Below the pieces are notes generated by a model. That model saw nothing but the letters and a program-made list of their open reading frames with translations. It was not told where the DNA came from and made no database searches. 64,000 nt of DNA, taken from Alviniconcha marisindica (Eukaryota > Mollusca > Gastropoda > Provannidae). The stretch spans positions 442,001 through 506,000 of the forward strand of contig JABMCL010001824.1 of NCBI GenBank assembly GCA_018857735.1, read 5' to 3'. Of this stretch, positions 20,851 to 31,005 are shown piece after piece. Position 1 is the first letter of the stretch. The number at the start of each line of letters is the position of its first letter. A program made the translations under genes and the position numbers.

Positions 20851-22329
20851 CGTCCGAGCACTTGTTAACGACATCCTTCTTCCAACGACTATCATGATTG
20901 GTTCCGCCACAGGTCTCCGAAACTGTCAGCTAACGAACAGCCAGGTTTTCAGTCGTTGGTGCTCAAATGGCAGTCTGTTTATAACAGTTAACTGTCAATT
21001 TACAGGCTTCTTTTATACCACCCACGTTGCTATAACCCCAGCACATATAAAACCCAAATCATTTGAATCGAACTCGAACTTTTTTTCTTTTCTTTTGTCG
21101 GGATGAACTCCTTTTTTTGAATACGTGCGTACTTAGACGCTATGTTGCGGCTTCCACAGTCTTATTAGTACCCAAACTTTTGGAGGGGGAAAAGCAAAAA
21201 CACGGGACAAAACAAACAAAAGTTTCACTGCCAGACGGTTGGCTTGACATCAACGTGAATCACTGAGTGGCGGCAAAGCGGAACTGGGCCGGCCGGTGGA
21301 CTGTGTCACTAGTTGCCAGGCCCCAGGGTAGCTCACCGCAGTTCTCGCCGCAAGACCTCAGTGTGACAAGCGGGTGGGAACGAGTGTCGGCCTTTTTGAG
21401 GCCACGGCCGTGATCATGTCACTTTTCAGTGTTTGGCTGGTTAACAACAATGATGGGACGGTCTTACTCAGGGTGTTCAATGTCAGTTCAAGTCACTTCA
21501 GTGTTGCCACTTTAAGTCCACAGAGACCGTAAGGACTATTAAGGACGGGGAGCCCAGGACGACCACCTCGACTTTCACACAGCTCCTGAGCTCTGGGACA
21601 GCCTGAATTCAGTGCTGCTTTACATCCACAGAGACCGTAAGGACTGTTAGGGACGCGAAGCCCAGGACGTCCACCTGGACCTTTCACAGAGACACAGTTC
21701 AGTCTGAGCTCTGAGGCCGCTATGATGATGTAGAGCTTCATGTCCTCGGATGTCGGTTGACATATTAGGGACAAGCTCAGACCAATGCGTGAGCACTGGT
21801 TCAATATAGCTTTACTCGTCCACAGAAACCGTAAGGCTCATTAGGACGGAAAGCCCAGGACGGCAACCTCGACTTTCACACAGCTCCTGAACTCTGCGAT
21901 CTCTGAGGCTAACGTGGTGGGTCTACTATAATTATAGCCACCAGTGCCGGGTAGCTGCAGCGCCCGGCAACTGCGTTCGTTAGAGCTCTAATTTTGGAGT
22001 TTGTACGGTATGAACCCGGTGAAACCGTCAGCAGGCTATATTTAGCATGCCCTTCGTTCGGGAAAATTCAAAATGACGGTGTCAAGTTGTTTTCTACTGA
22101 ACAGAAAAGTAGGTGCACCATGGCGTCAGTGGGCCTACGCGATTCAAACGTGGCGTTTGAATAGAATAGCGTCTGTAAACACAGTTTAACGGACCTGAAG
22201 CGGCACCATACAAACTCCAAGCACTGGTTTACATCGATGAACCGATTAGCATCGTTGCACAGGACCTTCGCTCGTTGGATTTGTTTAACGTGGCCGAGTT
22301 GTCTCCGGAGAGGTACTGATGGGGACCGA

Positions 22330-22352
22330 GATCTCGAGGGCCATGTGTGTAT

Positions 22353-22396
<44 letters not shown>

Positions 22397-24200
22397 GTGT
22401 TGTGGTGTTTTGTCTCTCTCTCTCTCTGTGTTGGGAGGGGGTGGGGGGTACTGATGGGTTGTATGTGTCTCTTCCGATCTTCTCTCTCTCTCTCTCTATG
22501 TTGGGGGGGGGGGGGGGGGGGGTACTGATGGGTTGTGTGTGTGTCTGTCTCTGTGCTGGGCGGGGGGTACTGATAAGTTGTGTGTGTTCTCTCTCTGTGT
22601 TGGGGGGTACTGATGGGTTGTGTGTGTGTCTCTCTCTCTGTATTCTGGAGGGGTGGGGGTGGGGGGTGGGGGTTACTGATGGGTTGTGTGTGTCTCTCTC
22701 TCTGTGTTGGGGGGGGGGGGAGGGGGTTCTGATGGGTTGTGTGTGTGTGTCTCTCTCTGTGTTGGGGTGGGGGTGGGGGGTGGGGTGGTATTGATGTTGT
22801 TTGTGTGTGTGTCTCTCTCTGTGTTGGGGGGAGGGAGGGGGTACTGATGGGTTGTGTGTGTCTCTTTTTTGGGGGGGTGGGGGGGAGGCGGGGGGTACTG
22901 ATGGGTTGTGTGGTGTGTGTGTCTCTCTCTGTATTGGGGTATGTGTGTGTGTGTGTGGTGGGTGGGGAGGGGGGGGGGGGGTACTGATGGGTTGTGTGTG
23001 TGTCTCTGTGTTGGGGTGGGGGTGGGGGGTACTGATGGGTTGTGTGTGTCTCTCGTGTTGGGGGGGGGGGGGGGGGGGTACTGATGGGTTGTGTCTTCTT
23101 CTTTTTTTTTTTTGGGGGCGGGGGTTACTATGTTGTTGTTTTCTCTTTTTTGTGGGTGGGGAGGGGGGGGGTACTGATGGGTTGTGTGTGTGTGTCTCTC
23201 TCTCTTCTGTATTGGGGTATGTGTGTGTGTGTGGGGGGGGGGGGGGGGGGGGTACTGATGGGTTGTGTGTGTCTCTGTGTTGGGGGGGGGGGGGTGGGGT
23301 GGTGTACTTACTGAGGTTGTGTGTGTGTCTCTCTGTTTGGGGTGTGGGGTGTGGGGGGTGGGGTGATGGGTTGTGTGTGTCTCTCTTGTTGGGGGGGGGG
23401 GGGGGGGTACTGATGGGTTGTGTCTTCTTCTTCTTCTTTTTTTTTGGGGGGGGGGGGGGGTACTGATGGGTTGTGTGTGTGTCTCTCTCTCTCTGTATTG
23501 GGGATGTGTGTGTGTGTGTGTGTGGGGGGGGGGGGGGTACTGATGGGTTGTGTGTGTTGTGTCTCTTACTGTATTGGGGTATGTGTGTGTGTCTGTGTGG
23601 AGGGGGGGGGGGGGGTACTGAGGGTGTGTGTGTTCTCTGTGTGGGGGGGGGGGGGGGGTACTGATGGGTTGTGTGTGTCTCTCTGTGTTGGGGGGGGGGG
23701 GGGGGTACTGATGGGTTGTGTGTTCTGTTTCTTCTTTTCTTGTTGGGGGGGGGGGGGGATACTGATGGGTTGTGTGTGTGTCTCTCTCTTTGGGGGAGGG
23801 GTATGTGGTGTGTGTTGTGTGTGGGGGGGGGGGGGTACTGATGGTTGTGTGTGTCTCTGTGTTGGGGGGGGGGGGGGGGTACTGATGGGTTGTGTGTGCT
23901 CTCTGTGTTGGGGGGGGGGGGGTACTGATGGGTTGTGTGTTCTCTGTGTTGGGGGGGGGGGGGGGGGGGTACTGATGGGTTGTGTGTGTGTCTCTCTCTC
24001 GTGTGTGGGGGGGGGGGGGGGGGGTTACTGATGGGTGTGTGTGTCTGTGTGTGGTGTGGGGGGGGGTTACGTTGTGCTTTCGTGTTGGGGGGGGGGGGGG
24101 GGGGGGTGTATTGTCTCTCTCTGTGTGTTGGGGGGCGGGGTACTGGTTGGTCGTGTGTGTCTGTTGAGGAAGGGGGGTACTGACGGATTGTGTGTGTCTG
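22330..24200. repeat. GT/CT/poly-G minisatellite, ~35 units
   Basis: Units of roughly 40-70 bp consist of GTACTGATGGGTTGTGTGTG, then CTCTCTCTGTGTTGG and a run of 8-22 G. The flanks, GATGGGGACCGAGATCTCGA at 22319 and GATGGGGACTGAGATCTCAA at 24282, show that it expanded inside a copy of a dispersed repeat. Nearly every unit has potential for G-quadruplex formation on the plus strand. The 592-codon Pro/Thr/His-rich frame on the minus strand is simply the translated repeat. Confidence 0.92.
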
Positions 24201-24339
24201 TTGGGGACGAGAGTTATGATGGATTGTGTGTGTGTGTGTCTCAGTATATCTTTGTGCAGGGGAGGGGAGGGGGGGATAATGATGGGGACTGAGATCTCAA
24301 GAGGTGTGTGTGTGTGTCTCTCTCTGTTTCGGGGAAGGG

Positions 24340-24480
24340 GGGTGGGGAGAGCTATACCTAACGCTGCACCGTTACCACCATAATGATCCTGCCAGCGATG
24401 ACAACCTTTTCGATTAACTGTGAGGGGCAAAGTCACATGGCAGTTGCCCATAAACCCACAACTTGTTAGCGTGTTTAATG
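24340..24480 (-). mobile_element. SINE body fragment
   Basis: The run GCTATACCTAACGCTGCACC, TTACCACCATAATGATCCTG, CCAGCGATGACAAC, AACTGTGAGGGGCAAAGTCA corresponds to the body of the SINE at 14345-14674 (minus orientation). Confidence 0.6.
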
Positions 24481-24499
24481 CGCGTTACTAGCTTTTGCT

Positions 24500-24985
24500 A
24501 AACTGCGGATGACATTCCCCATCACGATGCACATGAAGTGTGTTATGTTTGTTCAGCGCTTTGAGTCGCGGGGTTGACGCTTTACAAATTTCCTTACTAT
24601 TATTACTAACTTTGAAAGTTAACCTAAAAACGCATCTCTTCCGCCAAGCCTCCTGATTGATTTGTACATGCCAACCGCTACCGGTTTCATATTCGTGTGT
24701 GTGTGTGTGTTTTGTGTGTGTGTGTGTGTTGTCAGTTGCGGGCGGGGGTGGGGACTGGGAGAGATGTAATTAAGGGTAGGTAGTAATGTAATGATTCATT
24801 TTCTTTATATATTGCTGCTGCTCATATGGCACATGTACGTATATATTATACATTGTTAGTTGTCATAATTTTATGCATTATATGTTTGTGAAACTTAGAA
24901 AATGTTGGAAGCATGTTGTAAAGCGCAGTGAGTCTGGGTACACCAGAGAATAGCGCTATACAAAAGTTATCCACTATTATTGTGA
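24500..24985 (+). mobile_element. LINE 3' ends (truncated)
   Basis: Two pieces of non-LTR retrotransposon 3' end. The first (about 24500-24605) ends CAGCGCTTTGAGTCGCGG, TTTACAAATTTCC and TTATTATTAC. The second begins with the last codons of an RT ORF (LKVNLKTHLFRQAS then stop, ending near 24656), a motif common at the C terminus of these RTs. It then carries a 3'UTR with GTAAAGCGCAGTGAG, AGCGCTATACAAAAG and a TATTATTG tail near 24980. A GT microsatellite lies inside (about 24692-24732). The rest of the element is absent. Confidence 0.6.
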
Positions 24986-25070
24986 AGCGTAACGGTAATG
25001 AGGAGAACCGTAGCGGGTCGGAATCGAACCGACGTCGTCCGCTTACCCGTTAGGCCCAAAGATTAGATAT
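24986..25070 (-). mobile_element. tRNA-like SINE head
   Basis: On the minus strand, GGGCCTAACGGGTAAGCGGA followed by the B box GGTTCGATTCC. It resembles the head of the 14345 SINE. The acceptor stem is not complete, so it is not called as a tRNA gene. Confidence 0.5.
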
Positions 25071-25159
25071 ATACACAACGCCGCGTGTAATTTTGGGTTT
25101 GCTATAGTGTATGCAGATCGAGAGCGGAAAGGGGTAGTATGTCTAAGAGTGTGTTGCAT

Positions 25160-25260
25160 GGCTTAGAATTATTGAGATACGTTCTTCGTTGTGCGATCGA
25201 ACGACAGCTTTAATTTCCCGCTGGGATGAATAAAGTATAATTATTGTTACTGTTACTGTG
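25160..25260 (+). mobile_element. LINE/SINE 3' tail
   Basis: TTTAATTTCCCGCTGGGATG and AATAAAGTATAATTATTG, then TTACTG repeats. The stem TCCCGCTGGGA and short-repeat tail are the usual 3' end of L2/CR1-like retroposons. Its last bases supply the pyrimidine-poor acceptor of the exon candidate that follows. Confidence 0.5.
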
Positions 25261-25263
25261 CAG

Positions 25264-25381
25264 CGAGGACTCCAGCTCCTGGTCGTCGTGGACGTGAACG
25301 TTCTCGGTGGGCAGTTCCTTACTTACGTCACGGTCTCCCACACGTCGTGGCTTCCCCCCGAGGTCCTCTCCCTCACTGCAG
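25264..25381 (+). CDS. Possible internal exon, unknown gene
   Basis: A 118-nt open segment between TTACTGTGCAG (acceptor AG at 25262-25263) and a GTAATG donor (25382). It enters in phase 0 and leaves in phase 1. It reads RGLQLLVVVDVNVLGGQFLT and then YVTVSHTSWLPPEVLSLTAG. The alternating hydrophobic pattern looks like beta strands of a folded domain (an OB-like fold is conceivable), but I do not recognise the family. The acceptor derives from a retroposon tail and the downstream repeat copies share no frame, so confidence is low. Confidence 0.3.
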
Positions 25382-25384
25382 GTA

Positions 25385-25625
25385 ATGTGCAACAGCAAAC
25401 TCCAAGCACCGGTTTACGACATCCTTCCTTGGACGATGGTGCCGGAAAGCGATGCTCGGAGTGTGGTGCAACCGCGAACTCCAAGCACTGGTTTACATCC
25501 TTCCTAGGAGGAAGGTGCCGGAAAGCGATGCTCGGAGTGTGGTGCAACCGCAAACTCCAAGCACTGGTTTACGACATCCTTCCTTGGAGGAAGGTGCCGG
25601 AAAGCGATGCTCGGAGGGTGATGCA
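25385..25625. repeat. ~78-bp tandem repeat, three copies
   Basis: Units of GTGCAACCGCAAACTCCAAG, CACTGGTTTACGACATCCTT, GGAAGGTGCCGGAAAGCGAT, GCTCGGAGTGTG. The CAAACTCCAAGCACTGGTTT part also occurs in both copies of the 2.97-kb duplication (about 19258 and 22212). Confidence 0.85.
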
Positions 25626-25749
25626 ACAGCTGTCGGCGTTGGCGGTGCTAGCGTTTGTGTGACGAGTATGTATGACTGAATGACCTCGAATCGGAGTGGG
25701 GTGTTTTGTTCTTCTTTTGCGTTCGGGTAGAGTTCTGCCTCAAGTACCT

Positions 25750-26150
25750 ATAATTATAGCCCCGATATAGCCCTATGTAGTTGACTGGGCTCACAGCACC
25801 AACTAACCAACCAACCACAAGTGGTCAGTTAGTTCTGACACAACCCTATGTGGTTGACTGGGTTCAAATCACCAGCTAACCAATCTCAAGTGTTCAGTTA
25901 GCCCCGATTTAACCCTATGTGGTTGACTGGGATCAACCAACCTCAAGTGGTCAGTTAGCCCTGATTTAACCCTATGTGGTTGACTGGGATCAACCAACCT
26001 CAAAGGGTCAAGCCGGCGGTTTGGGTGAAAGTTGTGGTGTTCTGGGATCAACCAACCTCAAGTGGTCAGTTAGCCCCGATTTAATCCTATGTGGTTGACT
26101 GGGATCAACCAACCTCAAAGGGTCAGGCCGGCGGTTTCGGTGAAGGTTGT
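25750..26150. repeat. Tandem array of SINE-tail sequence
   Basis: At least five repeats of GCCCCGATTTAACCCTATG, TGGTTGACTGGGATCAACCA, ACCTCAAGTGGTCAGTTA. The core is the same as the 56-58-bp retroposed insertions, here amplified in tandem. Two units are followed by a second repeated block (GGTCAAGCCGGCGGTTTGGG, GTGAAAGTTGTGGTGTTCTG). Confidence 0.85.
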
Positions 26151-26299
26151 GGTGTTCTGAAGGTCCTCCGTGTTGCCCCGCATTTGTTCTTGCTCCACGG
26201 GGCCACCGCTGCCTTCTTGCCTTTCTGATGAGGGGGCAGAACTGAGGAAGGTGCTTTGGGGAACTGTGGTTCCGTCAGGCACGGGCAGTCTTCAGTGTG

Positions 26300-27175
26300 T
26301 GAGCCCGCCCTAGTTGGCACGTGTTTTGTTCAATTTCGCACGCACACACTGTGAGACAGCCCTAGTTGGCACGTGTTTTGTTCAATTTCGCACGCACACA
26401 CTGTGAGACAGCCCTAGTTGGCACGTGTTTTGTTCAATTTCGCACGCACACACTGTGAGACAGCCCTAGTTGGCACGTGTTTTGTTCAGTTTCGGACACA
26501 CACACACACACTGTGAGACAGCCCTAGTTGGCACACGTTTTGTTCAATCTCGGACACACACACACACTGTGAGACAGCCCTAGTTGGCACACGTTTTGTT
26601 CAATCTCGGACACACACACACTGAGACAGCCCTAGTTGGCACACGTTTTGTTCAATCTCGGACACACACACACACACTGTGAGACAGCCCTAGTTGGCAC
26701 ACGTTTTGTTCAATCTCGGACACACACACACTGTGAGACAGCCCTAGTTGGCACACGTTTCGTTCAATCTCGGACACACACACACAGTGAGACAGCCCTA
26801 GTTGGCACACGTTTTGTTCAATCTCGGACACACACACACACTGTGAGACAGCCCTAGTTGGCACACGTTTTGTTCAATCTCGGACACCACACACACACAG
26901 TGAGACAGCCCTAGTTGGCATACGTTTCGTTCAATCTCGGACACACACACTGTGAGACAGCCCTAGTTGGCACACGTTTCGTTCAATCTCGGACACACAC
27001 ACACACTGTGAGACAGCCCTAGTTGGCACACGTTTTGTTCAATTTCGTACGCGCACGCACACACATTGTGACAGCCCTAGTTGGCACATGTTTTGTTCAA
27101 TTTCGGACACACTGTGAGACAGCCCTAGTTGGCACATGTTCTGTTCAATTTCGGACACACACACACACACTCTCT
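26300..27175. repeat. 52-60-bp tandem repeat, ~15 copies
   Basis: Units of GTGAGACAGCCCTAGTTGGC, ACACGTTTTGTTCAATCTCG and GACACACACACACACT. Length variation is in the CA run. Repetitive peptides read from either strand are artefacts. Confidence 0.93.
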
Positions 27176-30161
27176 CATTCCGTCGAACCCTGCCACGCAA
27201 CACACACCCATTCAATCCTGGTCGACACAAATTTTCTCACGTCACTTGGGATGATTTTTGGATCCAAAGGGTGTTCAAGAATGTCCCCGATTTGTGCATG
27301 ATGTGCAGCACGAGTTAAAATGCTCTGAAAAAGGAAACTAAAATAACGTCACCGGCTGGTGCCACGCCCAGAAGCGAACGCCAGTCAATCTCACGTCACG
27401 TGACATCACAAACGGAATCCCATCAATACTTTCCTTTATTAATAATAATATATTCGTTTTTGCCACCTCCCACCTGGCCAAAAGAGGTGGTGGTGGTGGT
27501 GGTGGTGGTAGTAAAAACACAACACAGGAGCCTGAACGCAACTAGGCGCCAAAACGAGTATGTCAATGAACGACAACACAAAATATTAACACGTCAGCAG
27601 CGTACTGAAAGGTGAGGATACAAAAACAGAACAGGAAGAGGATGCGGCGAAAAAATGTGTTAAAAAAAATATTTTAAAAAGGGGCTGGGGGGTGTTTCCA
27701 GAATGAGGTTATGCGAAGAACATGTACTTAAAAAAGAAAAAAAAGTGTACATTTTATTTTTTAGTATCATTATTATTTATTTTGAACATTATGTCATGGT
27801 TGTAGTGTTTCAGTGTTTTGCATCATTCCAAACCGAAACGCATTACTCAGCCACAAAAGCAGCAAAAAACTGTTTTCCTGTTTGAGAGATAAAGAAAAGA
27901 AAGAAAGAAAAAATCCCACCTCTTTTTTACCTTCAACACAACGCAACTCACGAGTTGAGCAATTGAGCAAATTACACATGAATGAAAACAAAACAAAAAA
28001 AGGAGTAAAATATACAGAATATATGCAGTAAAGATGAGAAAACTTGGCAAGATCAACTTGAGAAAGTGTTACACTCACGTCACAAGGCACAAAGGCGTTC
28101 TATGCAAGGCATATGTAATTATACATGTCGATTCAAAAAGTTACACTGACCTTTGTCACTATTATATATACACTAATATGACGCATCCATAATGAGGTTT
28201 TGTTGTTTTGGCTTTTAAGGCATCGTGAATCCTCCACTTTTGTTAAGCCCTTCTTGCAATAATATGCTTTAATTTGAGCAAAACCACTCATTTCTACATG
28301 AAATCTACGTTAGTGAGATTCAGTTTTAAAGTTAAACTGTCCGATAATGAAACATAGGCAACAATATATTTTGTACAGTTTTTCTATTGATGCAAATGAT
28401 AGGATGTTCCTTTGAACTCGATGCCGACTACAATTCCACCCCACCCACCCATTTCTGACAAAACAATATAAGCCATACACCCGTTTCCACACATTTCCCA
28501 AAAGAAAAGAATGGCCACATTCGGAAGAAAGCAATAGCAAATGGATCACAAACCTCAAAACATGTGGTTTATAAGTTTTGGAAGATCAGATCAACGTGTG
28601 AGTTTTGGGAGCAAAAAGGCACAAAAACGTGGTTAGCTTCGCGTAATTCACACGCAACAGTGCTAGGTCTACTAGCTTCAAACATGGCTAAGAAGAGAAG
28701 AGAATGACCTCTTTTGAACGCAACTTTTGAAGTTTCTCCTGGACCAAGACGGATGAGATTCGACCCCAAGTTACCCCAACAAGTGAACCAGGGAACAACT
28801 GATGTCCAGGCACTACAGGGTGAAGGATAGAAGGTGGGTGGCGGCAGGAAAACTCGCAACATAAACCGAAGTGATGGATGGTGGTTATACAACTGGTCGC
28901 AGTGCACAACTCGCAGTGATGAGGCCATAAAGCACTTGGGAAAACACACAACTTCTTTGGGAACCCCCATTTCCACATCAGGTTATTACACTGTGTTCTT
29001 GCTTATGCTACCCCCCCCCCCCCCCCCCAGCCAACCCCACCACCACCGCTGTATAGCTGGGGGGGTTTGGGGGGGGGGGGGAGGAAGGGGGTATAGAGGG
29101 TGTAGGCTGACATTTCAAAGGCAAACAGCACCCCTGCCCACTAAAACAAAAGTAAAACTTACATGACATCATGCCATCTCAACACCAACCCCACCCTAAT
29201 AAAACAAACATAATAAAAATAAAAATAAAAATGCATTACCTGCCCCCCAAAACAGTCATTATGCAGTGGAGATTTCTAGAGGGTAGGACAGGTGGAATAA
29301 CACTGGTTAAATCAACACCAGAAAAACACCCAAGCAGACAACCAAAAAATAATAAAAATAAATGAAACAAACACAAACAACCAAAAAACAACACCAAGAA
29401 GCTGCAATCTTACGTGTGTGACACAGCACCTACAATGACGATGACAGCAGCAAATAAACTTCTACCAACCCCGTAAGCGTGTTTTATTGTGGATGGCTGC
29501 AAACCCATGCATTGTCCGAACCATCTACCCTGCCATAGTTACAGACACACACACACACACGCCCGCAGTGTCAGCCCTGTGCTTCGTCCACCATCCACCC
29601 CTTGGGGCCGGCCAGCGAGCCAGGCTGTTTGTACACGTACCTCTTCACACACAGCGGTTATTGTTAGTGACGGATGACGGCGGGGCAGAGACAGGTTAGC
29701 AAAGTGGTGGTCCGCTGCCGTGGTGGGCAGGGCTACAGGCACCCGACACGGGCTACTTCACTGTTCCCACACACCGGCGGCACCCAGCCCCACTGTTATT
29801 CCCACGAGAGCCAGGCTGAAGGGGAAAAGGTGAATGAACTCGCGTCGGGCGCCTGTAGGGTTGCAACAGCAGCAGAAACTAACTCTACGAAACAGCCGAC
29901 AGAAGACCAAGCGGCTGAGGTGAAGGACAATCACTGGGGCACACACACACACACACACACGGACGAACACACACGCATGGACGAACACACACGCAAGTCC
30001 ACAGAGACAACAAGCCAATGTCATGTGCTGGTGGAGTTGGTCAGTCGAGAAGAAAGAAAAAGTTATCAGAAGCTGTGCAACTTTCATTTCAGCAAGACTC
30101 CAGCCAATCGTCACACTTCCCAAGTGCAAAGTCATATTAAATGTAAGAGTAAGATGGTTTA

Positions 30162-30192
<31 letters not shown>

Positions 30193-30280
30193 AATTAACT
30201 TCATTAAGTTCTGGCACAATCTGAAACGGAACGAGGTCCAGAGCGCCTGTGCAAAATCAACAATTACAAACAAGGGAGTT
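27176..30280. other. Non-coding stretch, no gene seen
   Basis: Includes a (GGT)n run near 27487, C and G tracts near 29010 and 29060, and CA runs. The plus strand is A/C-rich, i.e. the minus strand is T/G-rich, as in 3'UTR-like DNA. No exon with splice support was found on either strand. Confidence 0.5.
27435..27440 (-). terminator. Candidate distal polyA signal (minus strand)
   Basis: TTTATT on the plus strand gives AATAAA on the minus strand. It is the leftmost plausible end for a minus-strand transcript coming from quaking, but that would imply a 15-kb 3'UTR. It is listed as a candidate only. Confidence 0.2.
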
Positions 30281-30287
30281 AACTTGC

Positions 30288-30875
30288 GCTTGAAACGTGT
30301 TTGCTGTGGTGTTTGTGACATTCTGGTGATGGGTGTACAAACTCTGTTATTTTACTACCCTAAACACAGGGATCAAAACTGTCTTGAAACGTGTTTGCTG
30401 TGGTGTTTGTGACATTCTGGTGATGGGTGTACAAACTCTGTTATTTTACTACCCTAAACACAGGGATCAAAACTGTCTTGAAACGTGTTTGCTGTGGTGT
30501 TTGTGACATTCTGGTGATGGGTGTACAAACTCTGTTATTTTACTACCCTAAACACAGGGATAAAAACTGTCTCTTTATAATGATAAACGTGTTTGCTGTG
30601 GTGTTTGTGACATTCTGGTGATGGGTGTACAAACTCCGTTATTTTACTACCCTAAACAGAGGGATAAAAACTGTCTTGAAACGTGTTTGCTGTGGTGTTT
30701 GTGACATTCTGGTGATGGGTGTACAAACTCTGTTATTTTACTACCCTAAACACAGGGATAAAAACTGTCTTGAAACGTGTTTGCTGTGGTGTTTGTGACA
30801 TTCTGGTGATGGGTGTACAAACTCTGTTATTTTACTACCCTAAACACAGGGATAAAAACTGTCTCTTTATAATGC
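30288..30875. repeat. 94-bp tandem repeat, six copies
   Basis: Unit TTGAAACGTGTTTGCTGTGG, TGTTTGTGACATTCTGGTGA, TGGGTGTACAAACTCTGTTA, TTTTACTACCCTAAACACAG with an exact 94-bp period (30291, 30385, 30479). Two units carry CTCTTTATAATG at the junction. Copies are almost identical, indicating recent expansion or homogenisation. Confidence 0.95.
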
Positions 30876-30999
30876 ATGCACGCGTGACTGGTAGGAGCAG
30901 ACAAGATGAAAGCAACCAGCTGGTCAGTCGGTCAAAACAAAACGTGTGGTCTGGTTAGTGTCAACAGAAAAAGGTGGGCTCTTTACGAGTACAAAATGG

Positions 31000-31005
31000 T
31001 TTATT
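31000..31005 (-). terminator. Candidate polyA signal (minus strand)
   Basis: AATAAA on the minus strand within an A/T-rich context, followed on that strand by ACCATTTTGTACTC. If it belongs to quaking, the 3'UTR would be about 11.4 kb. Long QKI 3'UTRs are known, but continuity cannot be shown here. Confidence 0.3.

Noticed and set aside
22673..24451. 592-codon Pro/Thr/His-rich frame on the minus strand
   Set aside because: It is the translated GT/CT/poly-G minisatellite; frame openness follows from the repeat composition.
26300..27175. Regularly repeated array resembling a CRISPR
   Set aside because: Repeats are contiguous with no unique spacers, and the DNA is eukaryotic; it is a simple tandem repeat.
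29674..30321. Overlapping frames of 174 and 187 codons on opposite strands
   Set aside because: Both cross a CA run and a poly-G tract and have no protein-like conservation pattern.
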